Assembly (NCBI GenBank): GCA_030549205.1
Contig: JAUKTV010000003.1
Location: 1,426,001-1,490,000, forward strand
Reading direction: 5' to 3'
DNA from: Apiosordaria backusii
Taxonomy: Eukaryota > Ascomycota > Sordariomycetes > Sordariales > Lasiosphaeriaceae
DNA length: 64,000 bases
Below, in pieces: positions 24,440-35,922 of this stretch. The translations under genes and the position numbers were made by a program. The number at the start of each line of letters is the position of its first letter. Position 1 is the first letter of the stretch. The notes below the pieces were generated by a model. That model worked only from the letters and a program-made list of their open reading frames with translations, ran no database searches and had not been told where the DNA came from.

Positions 24440-26034
24440 CTAGCTCCCATGACCCATAAAGTCCTTGAGCTTCAACTCCGTAATCCCCTCCTTCAGCCCA
24501 CCAACCTTGCCAGCGACCTTGAGAATACCCTCCTCAAACTCCCTGAGAGCAGCCGCCAGCTCCAACACATTCTCGTCCACACCCCCATTTTGCCCAGCGC
24601 GGTTCCCAGCAGCGGCCCTCTGCAGCGCCTCCATCATGTTGCCTTGGACACCGTGAAGATGAACTTCAATCTCGCCCAGGTTCTTCTCAAACCGCTTCAT
24701 CATGGCGTCCATTTCGTCGGCGGTCTTGCTGAAGAAGGAGATCAAATCCGAGTTGCTTTCCGCGTTGGCGTCCCCAGCCCCGGCAGAGGCTCCCTTGGAC
24801 CAGAGGCCAGTTTGATGGTATTGAACGGGCAGTTTGAGGTTGTCGATGGCTTTGAACGACAGCCTCGCGTTGTCGGCATCGGTCTTGATCAGCTCGTGGA
24901 GCTGGTTGATGGCGTCGACGTCGCTTTCTAGGGCCCGGTGAGCGCCTTCGGATTTGCGACTGACGAAGCTGACGTCGGTGGGGATCGCAGAGAGGAGTTC
25001 ACCGTGCGAGGGCAAGAAGGCTTCCACGGCTTCGCAATCCCGGATACACTTTTGGATCTTGTCGTCGATGTCGGCAATTTCTTTTTGGAGCGTGTCTTGG
25101 AGGTCGTTGAAGCGGGTGGTGGAGCGGATGTTCGAGAGGTCGATGCGGACGCCTGGGACGACGGATTGTGTGGCCGCTTGGCCCATAGTTAGGCCGGGGA
25201 CTTGTTGCTGGGTTGGTTGTTGGAGAGTTGATTGACCGAGGCCACCGCCACTGAGAGGGATAGATGTTAGTGTGTGAATGTAGTAGAGGGCGTAGGAGAG
25301 TGAGGATGACATACAAAAGCGAACTGCCCGCGGGGGCAGCTGGCTTGGCTCCAAAGAGACCACCGCCTGTGGTAGTTGATGCGCCAAAGAGCCCTCCTGA
25401 TTGTTGAGGTTGCTGCTGCTGTGCTGTCGCGCCAAACAAACCCCCACCACCACCAGCACCACCAAAGAGACCGCCGCCTTGTTGAGGCTGCTGCTGCTGC
25501 TGTGTCGCCGCTCCTGCAAACAGACTGGTTTGCTGAGGTTGTGCGGGCGCCGCCGCGCCGCCCCCAAAGAGGCTGCCCATTTGCTGTTGTTGAGGTTGTT
25601 GTGTTGTCGCTAGCTTGTTCACGAATAGGCCACCGGTTTGAGCTTGTGGTGTCGTCGTTGTTTGACCAAAAAGACCTCCACTTTGCTGAGGCTGCGAAGT
25701 TGCTGTTCCGCCAAACAGGGAGCCCGTTGTCTGCTGAGGTTGAGTGGTCGCCGCGCCGGTACCGCCAAACAATGATGTCCCTTGTTGCGCGGGCTGCGTT
25801 GTTGATCCAAAAAGCCCACCGCCTGCCGCTGGAGGTTGCTGCGTCGTGCTACTGCCACTGTGTGGGAACGGGTCAGTTCATCTGCATGTCTCGGCCTGGG
25901 ATCAATGCGCTCACGCAGCTTGCAGCCGCAGGATTAAGCAATTGGCGAATAACAAAGAACACAACTTACAAAAGATTGGCGCCGCCTGTGTTGATGCTGA
26001 GGCCCCCGGGGCCACTAGCTGATCTCCCGAACAT
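24440..26034 (-). CDS. NUP49: FG-repeat nucleoporin Nup49 (p58/p45 type)
   Basis: Three exons: 26034-25970, 25857-25315 and 25250-24440, with introns of 112 and 64 nt, both phase 2 and both splitting an FG phenylalanine codon; 472 aa. The N-terminal 210 residues are FG repeats: GLFG, SLFGG and LFGA units separated by Gln/Thr spacers. The C-terminal 260 residues are non-repetitive and coiled-coil (RIDLSNIRSTTRFNDLQ, AVEAFLPSHGELL, MMKRFEKNLGEIEVHLHGVQ). This is the layout of Nup49/Nup58, which with Nsp1 and Nup57 forms the central transport channel of the nuclear pore. Nup57/Nup54 is less likely because its alpha-beta domain is not seen. Divergent from FIP1. Confidence 0.85.
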
Positions 26035-26460
26035 GGCGGCGACGGTTTCAACGATGGCAGCGTTTGGACGGTGTCAAGCAGGTCCCAAGCGACTGGAATG
26101 TAGATTGTGGAGTTGGATGGATCGAAGACCAGGTTGACGTGTGTTTGGGATGTTCAATGTTTTTTTCTGCCCCACGAAGCAGCAAGCTCCAGGTCGCAAA
26201 TGCTCAGTGCTGCACTGTGCGATTGTTGACCTCTGCAGCGCAGCAACCAAAAAAAGAGCTTGGGCCCCGTCGCGCTTGAGCCGCGCCAGTACTTGGAATC
26301 GCGCCTCACCGCCTGCCTGAAAAAGCTCCCCTCACCGCGATGAAAGCCATGGTCTAATTACCTAATCCTCCCATTCGTGCGACTTGGCCGTGCAACAACC
26401 TTCTTGGCCATCATCGTTTTGCTGCTTTGACAACTGCGGTATTGCTTACCACAATCAGAG
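26035..26460. promoter_or_regulatory. Bidirectional upstream region of NUP49 and FIP1
   Basis: A 426-bp non-coding gap between two head-to-head essential nuclear genes. The compact spacing suggests a shared promoter. No distinct operator is visible. Confidence 0.5.
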
Positions 26461-27576
26461 ATGGCTTCATCACAACCACCCATGGATATCGACGAGGATG
26501 AGGACTTCTACGGAAACTCTGACGAAGAGACCACTCCCGCCGCCACTACTGCTCAACCTGCAGCTGCTGCCGCTCCACAAGCCGCCCCGAAGAATGATAC
26601 CAATTCAGATTTAGAGGAGGGCGAAGAAGAGGATGAGGGCGGGGAGATGGATGAGGACGATGATAGTGTGCGTACAATTTCTGTTTTGAGTGTCGATCAT
26701 CAATTACTGACATTTACTTCAGGACATTGACATCATCACCGAGAGAAAGGACGACTCCAAGCCAGCCCCTCCACCGTGAGCTCTACCGCGACCTACCGCA
26801 TGCGCCAGTTCACAGCAAGCTAACTTTGTCACAGACAATCGAAATACAGCGAGATCCGAAACATTCCCCAGCGATCAACCACAGCCCACGAAGGCACCGC
26901 CGTAAAACAGTCCCCCTCCGTCCCCCGCGACGAGCCCCGACAGCAACAACCCGAGCTACCCCCCGTATCAACCTCCAAGATCGATGTTAACGCCATCCCC
27001 ATCCACAAGCCCACCGGCAAGCCCCTCACACAAGTCAACATCGACGAAGACCTCCCAGACAACGACAAGCCCTGGCGCAAACCTGGCACCGACCTCTCCG
27101 ACTATTTCAATTACGGCTTTGACGAGTTCACCTGGGCCCTCTACGCCCAAAAGCAAGAAGCCATGCGCGGCGAGTACAACCAGGATGCCATTGCCCAAAA
27201 CAACACAAAGATGATGGAGGAAATGACAAAGATGATGATGATGGGCGGCATGATGCCCGGAGCTGGGGGGCCGGGTGGGCCTGGGATGGGTGTTCCTGGT
27301 GGAGGGCCGCAGATGTCAGGGATGGATGGGATGCCGCCGGAGATGCAGGCTATGATGCAGCAGATGATGGCGAATGGGATGGATCCGAGCCAGATGGGGG
27401 ATATGAGTGGGATGTTCCAAGGTGGTCAGCAGCCAGGTGGTCCAGGAGGGCAACAGGGTCCAGGAGGGTTTGGCCAGGGAGGGTTTGGAGGAAATCAGGG
27501 TCAGGGGTATGGGTACGACCAGCAGATGGGTGGGCCTGGAGGTGGTAGGGGGAGAGGAAGGGGTAGGAGGTGGTAG
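26461..27576 (+). CDS. FIP1: mRNA 3'-end processing factor Fip1
   Basis: Three exons, 26461-26667, 26723-26775 and 26835-27576, with introns of 55 and 59 nt (the second with a perfect AGCTAAC branch site); 333 aa. An acidic N-terminus (DIDEDEDFYGNSDEE, EEGEEEDEGGEMDEDDD) is followed by the Fip1 signature at residues 166-188 (PWRKPGTDLSDYFNYGFDEF, then TW). The C-terminus is a Met/Gly/Gln-rich low-complexity tail ending GRGRGRRW, typical of filamentous fungi. Fip1 tethers poly(A) polymerase to the cleavage and polyadenylation factor in the nucleus. Confidence 0.93.
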
Positions 27577-27607
27577 CTGTGTGGTGGACGTGTACGATAC
27601 CCTTAGA

Positions 27608-27775
27608 ATGGATTACTGGATCAAGTTAATATCGAGTAAAAGGTCATCTCCACTGGGCTTGCTCCCACCAGACCCTGAGCCCACCGTCTTCAACTTCACC
27701 GGACTTGATCCTACTGATGCCGAACCCCTCACTCCTGATGACACCACCCCTCAAATCCCGGACTTCTATCTCTGA
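27608..27775 (+). CDS. Possible small ORF (55 codons) downstream of FIP1
   Basis: Starts 32 nt after the FIP1 stop. The peptide is compositionally coherent (LGLLPPDPEPTVFNFTGLDP, then DDTTPQIPDFYL) and acidic, with no known motif. It could be a relic exon or chance coding within the FIP1 3' UTR. No splice link to another exon was found. Confidence 0.25.
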   Translation: MDYWIKLISSKRSSPLGLLPPDPEPTVFNFTGLDPTDAEPLTPDDTTPQIPDFYL

Positions 27776-28904
27776 GGAACTAGGTACTTAAAGGCGATTG
27801 GTCTAGATTTCCTCAATATCCGAGAGGCTTCAGCCGAACAGGAGTTTCTTTCTCCTAAAAGGCACGGCCTTTCCTATCAATTATTCTTTACTTCAGTAGC
27901 CATTTGCTACTTGATTCGGTAATTCACTTTGATATCTTTTTATTTTTGTTCTTTTTCTTTTTATATATTTGTTTTATATCTCTTTTAATCTCAGTTTCGT
28001 TTGTTAATCTTTTATTTTGGGCTTCATGCCTGGATTTGGCATAGGCTGTAATATGAAATGACCGAGTGGTTATTTTATTCAGGTCTTGGCTTATGTTTGG
28101 ACATGTTCTCATGAATCTGTGAGGGCTGTGATGGTTTCCAACGGCCATTTGGCTGAGAAACTGTGTTGAGATATCTCCGCTGGTGGCAGGGACACAGCAA
28201 GGCTCTACAAGGAGAGACTAATGTGCTGGTCATCTGGCCCGATTTACCACTTCCTTTCTTTTTCATGCCATTGAAGGGCTTCAATTCAGTTCCCCGGTAG
28301 CGGGAGACGTCAAGAGGGTCGTTTCTCTTGTAGGTTCGGTGTTTGGTCTTTTGTTTGTCCTCACAGATGAGGAAGCGAGGTCCCACGCCCAGTCCTTTGG
28401 ATTTCTACTACAGTTCTTTTCGCCTCTCGAGTGAGAGGTCTGAAACGCGAGGCAAACAGTGGCACCCCTCACCAAAAGTACCTGGGCTCGCCGTCAGTTG
28501 GCCAGAAGCAATCGCGATATAACTGTAAAGAACCTCGACGGGTATTGTAAAACTTCATCGACGCCTCGAAGATCAGTTGACATAAGGTTCCAAGAGCATT
28601 AGAAGCCTGGACGTTGGCTTACCCATGCTAGCCAACTTGGCTATCATGGGTAATGTCCTTTGAAGTCAGCAAACACAGTATATGCACGTTCGTCTTGATC
28701 ACTCGATACAAGACTGGGATAGCATTTCGACGCAGTCACAACAAGGAAGGGACTCAGAAGCGAGTAACAACGAAAGCAGAAAACGAGAATAACGCAGAAA
28801 TAAAGAGTAAGATAAAGTAAAGAGCCAAGCGGATATACTTGCTACCGTTCTGGAGGTGCATCTGGTGTCAAGATCGGTCGGTGTCGAGTTGGGACACTTG
28901 AATC
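27776..28904. other. Intergenic region marking the core-to-accessory transition
   Basis: About 1.1 kb, with a T-rich stretch (27930-28010) suited to FIP1 3' UTR sequence, then unremarkable DNA without supported genes. A strong hairpin lies at 28619-28653 (listed separately). Confidence 0.4.
28619..28653. repeat. 15-bp inverted repeat (hairpin)
   Basis: TTACCCATGCTAGCC and GGCTATCATGGGTAA flank a 5-nt loop; 14 of 15 positions pair. It is about 250 bp downstream of the stop of the 558-aa gene on the minus strand, so it could act in its 3' region. A transposon footprint is equally possible. Confidence 0.8.
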
Positions 28905-30768
28905 CTAAGCCGTGGGCGCGGGCCCAGAATGAAGAACAACGTTCTCATCGGTGTGGGACACGATGTCCCAGCCCCCGTCCGCTCTCTTTCTCTTCTTGAT
29001 TACCTGGCGGGCTTCAAGCTCTCGAGCAACTTTACCCTCCGCATTTCTGCGGAGATTGTTGCGGGCAAAAACCCCCTTGGCCTAAAATTCAAAAAGAAGA
29101 TCAGTTTGATTGCTCTTTTATAGCACCTTGGGTACAGGTATAACGTACCGCCATCTTCGAGGTAGGATTCGCGGCGAATCGCTCCATCATTCCAGGCTTG
29201 GTCAAGAGTTCGAACCGAGCAGCCCTGGAGCCCTATATGAAAGAATAGGATGTCAGTTCCGAGAGGATTACAGACCTGAGTCAAGAAACATCACTTACCT
29301 TCAACAGCTCGATCAATGCATCCCACCTATCTGTGAATGATTCGTAGGCCTTGTATGTAAGGTCTTTATGGGTGATAGGAGCCCCAACCACTCCCTGGGA
29401 CATTCGGATGACGCAAAGCTTGGACAATGTTAGTAATGATTGAAGAAGATGGGGAGAGATTGCATGACATACTAAGGTGCCATATGCTGTGAATTCAACC
29501 TGATCCGGATGAAGCTTTCGGACTCCAATCGTCTGGAAGTTGACGGGGTCAGGATATTGCGCGGTTAGAACATCGTACAACTCTCTCTTCTTTTGCTCCT
29601 TCTCTTCATCTGCCGAAGGAATGTCGGTTTGAATGACATCTCCATGGGGATGGTCGCGCTCGCTCATGTACTGTGCGAACAACTGAAAGTAGTGACTCTC
29701 ACTCTTGATGATGCCTTGATAAGTTTGGTTGGGGGCATCGGGACTGACATGTCGTCTCAGCTTGATGGCTACCAGGTCATCATTGGTCTCGGCAGCTGAA
29801 TACGGGTTCTGATAAGGGCTGTTGAATCCGTTACGCCCATCCGTGTGGTCGCGAAAGTCACCGAAAATATCCTGGCAGGTAGCTGTCGCGGTTATTGCTT
29901 CGCGGAAGTAGGAAGGTGTAAGGGTCTGGGATGGGCCAGCATGCAAAAGGTCGCTGTATTGGTTTAAAGTCGGCTGATCCTGAGAATTATCGCGCTCGTT
30001 CGCATGGCCATCAATTTCTCCAATATTCCCCTGGCTGGTGGTCATGATTGCTGCTGTATGGGATTGAAGAGGCTGGTTGACAGTGAAGGGCTCGTCCTCA
30101 AAGACCCGAGCTTGAGGGATACCGCCTGCAGGTGAAAGGTTGGTGTTTTGGTTCATGAATGTTGCTGTATGAGAGTGAAGAGCCTGATGGACAGTCAAGC
30201 GATCGCGCGCGAGAGGCTGAGCTTGAGAGATACCACCTGCTTGTGTGAGGGCGCTGTTTTGGTTTGTGGCCGACGGCGACTGATCAAGTCGTTGTGAGCG
30301 ATCGCGTCTGCCCGCGTGGGGGCGGGAAAGCTGCTCGGGAGCAAAAGACCCAAGGTCAAGGGGCTCATCTTGAGAGAGATTGAGGTGAGAAGGGCCGCCG
30401 GGCTGGTCCATTGTTGACTGGTTACGATCAAACCCTTGGGACTGAGCTTGAGCGTGATCGAGACCCGGAAAATCGCCGAGTTGGTTCATCGTCGGGTAGT
30501 TAGGAATGTACCCTTGGGTCTGAAACTCAGCCATGAAGCGATTCATATCCTCAGTCTGCTCCTGGTCTAGTTCGGCCATGATCGCTGTATGGCGCCGTTG
30601 CATTTGAATGGGATCGAAGTAATCGGGACGGAAGCTATGAGGGAAGGCAAAGAATTCAAAGTCGCTACTGTGCTCGGCCATAGGCTGGTCCTGATCCGCG
30701 GTCTGGAACTCGTGGAGGTGGTCGCTGGGAAGATCGAATTCCTCCGCCGGCTTGTAGTCAGTCGCCAT
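28905..30768 (-). CDS. Orphan acidic/Gln-rich protein (558 aa, four exons)
   Basis: The exons 30768-29473, 29418-29299, 29232-29149 and 29081-28905 join with three phase-0 introns (54, 66 and 67 nt; the first has a perfect TACTAAC branch site). The 5' two-thirds is Gln/Asp/His-rich and disordered, with recurring units such as NQNxALTQAGGISQAQ, NQNTNLSPAGGIPQA and QPLQSHTAAIM. The C-terminal third is structured (KRELYDVLTAQYPDPVNFQ, KDLTYKAYESFTDRWDALIE) and ends in a basic ARQVIKKRKRAD stretch resembling a nuclear localisation signal. No family was recognised. A 400-bp repeat (31093-31490), also present just upstream of the recombinase at 38285, lies in its upstream region, so it may belong to a decayed mobile element. 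Confidence 0.65.
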
Positions 30769-31092
30769 GGTTAAAGCTGCCTGGGGCCAGGGAGATTGAG
30801 CGAAAAGAGAGGTTACTGTAGATCAAGGTCGAATGTGACGAGAGGCTGACTGTGAATAGAAGTAGAATATGAAGCTCTGATCCGAAAGAGAAGTCGAAAG
30901 TGAAGCTACAACGTGACTTCAGGTATTTCGATGTTCCAGAAGCAGATGAAGAATGGTGAGCTGAAGGATGGAATAATCGAGAGACAGGTCCTCTCTTAAC
31001 CTGGGGAGAGAGATGGAAAGTGAATGGTGGGGCTAACTGAACATGCAGACAATCAATTCAAGGGAAATGTGATGCCGATTCTGGAAGAATTC

Positions 31093-31490
31093 TCTGCCAA
31101 ATTCTGAGGTGAATTTCCTTATGGTATCTCTACATCCACCCCCTCGATCTTCCAACACTTCAGGCTTGGCCGCTAAGCGCCAACAGAAAATAAACATTGA
31201 AACTTAGAAATAAAACCCGGCGGCGATCCCAGTTTACGCATTATCACGATAATCTATTTCCAGCTCTGCAAAGACAATCTATCTAGGTACCATGTCGCTG
31301 TTGTCTATCGACTGCACGTTTTGACCGATCGCTCTCATCATCCTCGTGGTCGTTACATCCGCATCTTGCCAAGGCTGGGTGAGAGAGCGGTGATCTGATC
31401 ATTCCTTTGCATTGCGTCAGGCAGCCTGCCCTGCGGCACAGCAGAAGCTACATCACCCACACCGCGCATTGGAGAAATATAAGATTGTAG
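31093..31490 (+). repeat. Diverged direct repeat, copy A
   Basis: Matches 37818-38230 over its whole length with moderate divergence. Shared blocks include GCCAAATTCTGAGG, CTAAGCGCCAACAGAAAATA, CTATTTCCAGCTCTG, GAGCGGTGAT, GCGGCACAGCAGAA and ATTGGAGAAATATAAGATT. Copy B ends about 55 bp before the recombinase start codon. Copy A is followed instead by the 3' end of the small minus-strand gene at 31540, so no recombinase follows. It may be a captured 5' end of a related element or a dispersed non-coding repeat. Confidence 0.8.
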
Positions 31491-31539
31491 CCCTAAACGT
31501 CCGCCAAAAAAAACACCACCGCCACCACCGCCCCCGCGA

Positions 31540-31923
31540 TCACCACCCGGACTCCCAACCCCAGCCCCAAATCGCCAGAGCGAGCGAAAAAAACGCCAGC
31601 CAGCCCAAAACGTCTTGCCGAAAAAGCGCCCACCTCGTCCAGCGCCGCCGGCGGTCTGCCCCCACCGTATCCTTCCCCCCCAATATCATTCCTTGCTCTT
31701 GCCTAATCTTCAGTCAGCACAGTGCTATTATGAGTAGTAAGTCAAATTTGGATAAATCACGGTACAAGGTCAATTGGGGGTTTGGGACACCGGTGGAGAT
31801 CACCGCACGCGCAGCGCGCGAGGACGAGGTGGGCGCTCTCAGGCGCGGCAGCAAGCTCGGCGATGGTGGCCTTGTTGTTGTTGTTGTTGTGTTGGCGGGC
31901 GCGGGGGAGTTCTGGGAGGCCAT
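31540..31923 (-). pseudogene. Small CxCGDLH-motif gene, frameshifted copy
   Basis: Homologue of the gene at 35923-36437. The ATG at 31923 gives MASQNSPAPAN, then a run of CAA triplets (about 31889-31872); the conserved remainder (AELAAAPESAHLVLARCACG, then DLHRC) is in another frame, so the microsatellite appears to have shifted the frame. The intron has the same layout as in the homologue: a GTGCTGACTG branch site then GATTAG followed by GCA. The second exon encodes a membrane-like LFRQDVLGWLAFFSLALAIW segment ending at 31540. A small C-terminal membrane-anchored protein is inferred; function unknown. Confidence 0.5.
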
Positions 31924-33186
31924 TTTTATTTCGAAAAAAAATCGAAATTCTTTTTTTTTTCAACAACAAAAATTGTTCGAGAGGCTGAGCGATTGATGGG
32001 AGAGTTGGTGGAGTTTCCAGAGACCAGAATTCAAGATTTAATGTGAGGCTGGAGGAAGAAAAGGTGAAGATTGAGCCTTGAAACTTGGAATATTTACAAT
32101 ATCCAACCATGCATCAACTTCCCTCTTGCCGCCGCTGCCATGCCGGACAGCAGGATGCCGTGATGTGACATGAGTTGGGAAATAACCATCCAACCGGTCA
32201 CTCACCTTCAACTGAGATATTCCAAGCAGACAAGTGCAATATGCGCATATGCCAGCTGAAGCGGAAGGGGTGATCTCCCTGATTCTTTTGTGGCAGCATC
32301 ATCACAACTGGTGTCTTTTCTTAACCCCCGTCAAGGGCGTTGCAATTACTTCCATTTGTGAGCGGCTGGTTGATCATATCGGCCCATCGCGGTCCCGTCT
32401 CTCAGCTCTCAATGGAAGCAGTGGCCCTGCCGTTCATGACATGGTCATTGCATGCAGGCTTGCAGCTAGAAGTGCAGCTTCCCGTCCGGACACCGGATAC
32501 CCACTCGAGGGAAGTCCTGGAGCTGAGTGCAGGTTGAGCAAGCGGGTTGTAGGTCCGTAGCTGCCTGCTCGTGGAAGTGGACTGACGCTCACGAAGGTTC
32601 GGTTAAGCAGATCAACAGGGCTGTGATTAATAACTCCATGAAATCACAATGGGGGCAGGGTTTAACGAGCATTCAACGAGGTGGTTTTAAATAGGAGAGA
32701 TTAAAAAGCGCCATCGTAAGTGTCGCATCTAATCATCAATGTTACTAGGTACTCAAAATTGGAATTTAATCTTTAAATACCATGAGAGAGTGATATTGGA
32801 TGCAGACAGCAAGCCACACCTGCCTTACACAATGCTGAATGGTTCTAATAGACGCACAAATAGAATTTAATAATGCACATAGAGCAAGTACCTATAAAAA
32901 TGCATTATCTGCGTTAAAAAGAGAAAGTTACCCCAGTTAAAATGGGCTTGATCAAGTGGGTTAAGGTTGAGCAAATATCGGCCTATCTGTGGTGGGGTTT
33001 GAGTGTGTCCCAGAACTGCATTTGCGCCACGGGAAAGAATGGCAGTGCCGTAGTAAAGTTTGCTGTTCATCTGAATAAACGCTGATTTATAATTATCCAT
33101 TTAACTGTCATTTTTCTTTTCTTCCCACCTTCTCTGTCCTCTCTCATCCTTTGACACTCCAATAATTCAGCCGTCCCTGAGTTAAC
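31924..33186. other. Intergenic region with diverged similarity to 35212-35520
   Basis: No gene is supported. A segment near 32175-32420 resembles 35212-35520 in the same orientation (shared GTGACATGAG(T/C)TG, then (T/C)TGATCAT(A/G)TC(G/A)GCCCATC(G/A)CGG). It appears to be another duplicated piece of this accessory region. Confidence 0.4.
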
Positions 33187-34291
33187 ATGCTGGAAAAAAG
33201 CATAAATGACCTCTTCGAGGACCACCTCGATAGCACGAATCCTCCTCCGCCCTATGTACATGATAACGGACCCGTCGTGGATGATTCTGAGAAGCCAAAA
33301 TCTTCATCATTGCAATCGTCGCACCCCACAGAGACAAAATCGGAAGACACGACATCCCAGAAGGGCGGCATTGGTATCTGGAGGCGGGCCCTATCCCGAA
33401 TCAGCCCAAGTAATTCTCATGCAACAGGAAATACCAAGTGGTGGGGCAAACGACTTCAAGAAAAGCTCACCGCAGCGTATCACGGCCCCCCTACATGGCG
33501 TCGACATAACGACATATCGTGCATGTCTACCAAACTTCCACGACCCTTTCCACCTGCCACACATATCCACCGCTACTCGATCGATGTCCTCTGCTGCCCC
33601 CCACCGCAGCCGTTCGCATCTGAGACTGCCCGTTGGCAGCAAGCCCGCCTATATGTCTCGGCAAACGACCTCTCCCAACTCCAGAAACCAATCCCCTGGC
33701 GAGCCAATATCGAGGACCGCTGCTGTCTTGACAATGTCCAACTTATCAATTACGCTTACCCTGTCCCGTTCCTCGTAGATAGGCCTTCTGGGAAAGTCAA
33801 GGCGTATGACAGCATACCTACAGGGACCGGTGTGTCAGTTGGAGGGCCCATTTATGAGCGTACTATCCAACTAATCCGAGAACACGGGAGGAGACCAGGG
33901 TGGCCAAAATGGGGGTTCTCGTTCACGATGACAAGTCGAGACGGCGCCTGGCTCTGCAGTTTGTCCCGAACTGATGTCGCCAGACTTATTGACCTCGATT
34001 CGGTGATCCGGTGAGTGCTTATCCTGTGTTTCATCCAAGCACCTGCGCAACGGTATCAGCTGCTAATAGGTGCGATGCTGAGCCAGAATCGTTGGTTGGA
34101 TTCATCCAGACCCAAAACTTCTCGGAACCTCCGTTTTGTTCTATAGAAAGACTATTAGCAAACCGTGGCTCGAGGTTGTCAATCTTGAAGAAACAGATCA
34201 TATACCCAGCTCATTCATGGGCGAAGTGCATGACAGGGAGATGCGTCAATTGGTGGATGATAACATTCATGGTTTCATTCAAGATAGTTAG
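33187..34291 (+). CDS. Orphan fungal protein (322 aa, two exons)
   Basis: Exons 33187-34010 and 34147-34291 join across a 136-nt phase-2 intron (GTGAGT...CTATAG). The first 85 residues are disordered and Pro/Ser-rich. The rest is globular and Trp-rich (GIWRRALSRI, KWWGKRLQEKL, KPIPWRANIEDRC, GRRPGWPKWGFSFTM) and ends in a short acidic tail (SSFMGEVHDREMRQLVDDN). No signal peptide, membrane segment or known domain was recognised. A diverged copy of its last exon lies at 36896-36990, on the far side of the inverted-repeat element, so the locus has been partly duplicated. Confidence 0.6.
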
Positions 34292-34386
34292 TGCCTGAGG
34301 GTGGCCGTTGCACAATAGACCGGTATCCAGTCAGAACACCAAAGATGCACATTTCACCATGAAACAAAGTGAAACTGAATCCCAGT

Positions 34387-34562
34387 ACGGGGGAGAGATA
34401 ACTCTATTATAATGATAATAAGAATATCGCCCCGTACCTAAGATATTGATGTTCGTGATAAGAATAGAGCTCCCTATTCAAGCCTCACAAGATAATAACA
34501 ATAAGAATAGCATTCTCAGATCCAAAATAAGGATAATAAGAATATTCATCCCAAAAAAAACC
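34387..34562 (+). repeat. Left terminal inverted repeat
   Basis: Begins CGGGGGAGAGATAACT and pairs with 36530-36723. It is A/T-rich inside, with repeated AATAAGAATA motifs, and starts about 96 bp after the stop codon of the orphan gene at 33187-34291. Confidence 0.8.
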
Positions 34563-34727
34563 TCCCCAACCAAGAGCAAACCCCATAACCCCCAAACGCC
34601 CAAGCCCAGCGCCAGCACCCAAAGCTAGCCGTTCGCCCCTTGCCGGATAAACTTGGAGGAAGGAAGGGTAAGTACTGGACTGTTCGAGAAAGAGAACGTC
34701 TCGTGGCTGCCCCCTCGATCAATCTAA

Positions 34728-35220
34728 ATGCGCATCGTTGGGTCCCAACAGGTGTTCCTGCTTTTAGACACAGGCATGCGCGCAAAAGCGTGTCAGGTTT
34801 GCGGTTTCCGGCACGGCTTACTCGAAAAGCCGGAAGACCGCTTTGACTTCGTTGAGATGTCCGTTGTTCATTCGAGCAGGGCGTTGGGCTTGCTAGCTGC
34901 TTGCACGCGTCTTGGAGTTAGAGTGGGATGAGAACCTCGACTCTTATCGGCAGGGCGAACTTGACGGGCGTTGTCGGCTCCTCTGCGGGAAGTCACCCGT
35001 GTGCTATGCAATGCCAGCCGAGCCATTGGCACTACTGTCATACGTGACCCAACTTCAACGTGACTTCCGCCCAACCCCAGGACAACTGGGGACCAGCTCG
35101 TCTGGTGACCAGCCCAGCGAACATGAGGGCCAGGGCGATGAGGGTCAACGGGAGGATGATTATGAGGTCGCCGTTGCCATCACCATGATGGCGATACTGC
35201 AACGGATGAAAGTGACATGA
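34728..35220 (+). pseudogene. Possible relic coding region, two frames
   Basis: From 34728 an ATG frame reads coherently (FLLLDTGMRAKACQVCGF) to about 34915. A second frame continues from about 34920 (WDENLDSYRQGELDG) to a stop at 35220, ending EDDYEVAVAITMMAIL. The frames are offset by one, with no clear short intron between them. The CxxC could bind metal. It may be a frameshifted gene or chance frames; no family was recognised. Confidence 0.3.
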
Positions 35221-35922
35221 GCTGCCAAGTAACATCCAACTGGTTATCCACCCTCGACTGAAATCCCGTCTTCCAGGCGGTGGACAGATGCAACATGTGG
35301 ATAGCCCTGCCCCCTTCAACTGAGCCCAGCCCACGGCCAACTCTTTTTGCAAAGCAGACTGCCATCTTCCATGTAAATCCGTCCATAAATAAAAACATCT
35401 AAGGGACAGGACTAGGCCACAATGGCTGTCCTTAATCCTGTCGCAGCGTTTGCTGTTGCCTCCACCATTTGTGGGTAGCTGATCATGTCAGCCCATCACG
35501 GCCCAATCCCGTCAATGGACATGGTCCAAAAGTGACAGTTGCTCGAATGGGCAACTACAAAACGCTCTCCTGCTCAAACGGCACTTACCTAGGTACCTTA
35601 CCCTTCCTGGGGTGAATTTTCCCAAGTGAGAAACCGCACCTTCCCCAGCCGAGATGCAAGCTTGCAGTTACCATGATGGATGACGCAAGACGACGAGAAT
35701 GTTCCCTTTGGCCCCAACCCAGGTCCACATCATGTTGCTGTGCTAGTGCCCGGCGCGAGTTCAAATATCCCAGATTTGAAAGTTCGTCAGAATTTCCATT
35801 TCCTTTCCTCAAGCATCACCACCCACAATTTTGGATTTTTTTGGCCAACACAATTCCCAACATAAATCCTCTGTTTTTTGGAAAATTCATTTTTTTTCAA
35901 AAAAAAAAAAATCAAAAAAAAA

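Noticed and set aside
25376..26137. 253-codon plus-strand frame
   Set aside because: Antisense to the FG-repeat exons of NUP49, low-complexity shadow.
31757..32110. 117-codon minus-strand frame starting upstream of the small CxCGDLH gene
   Set aside because: Its first half is UTR-like poly-F/K sequence; only its last part is the frameshifted conserved segment already annotated at 31540-31923.
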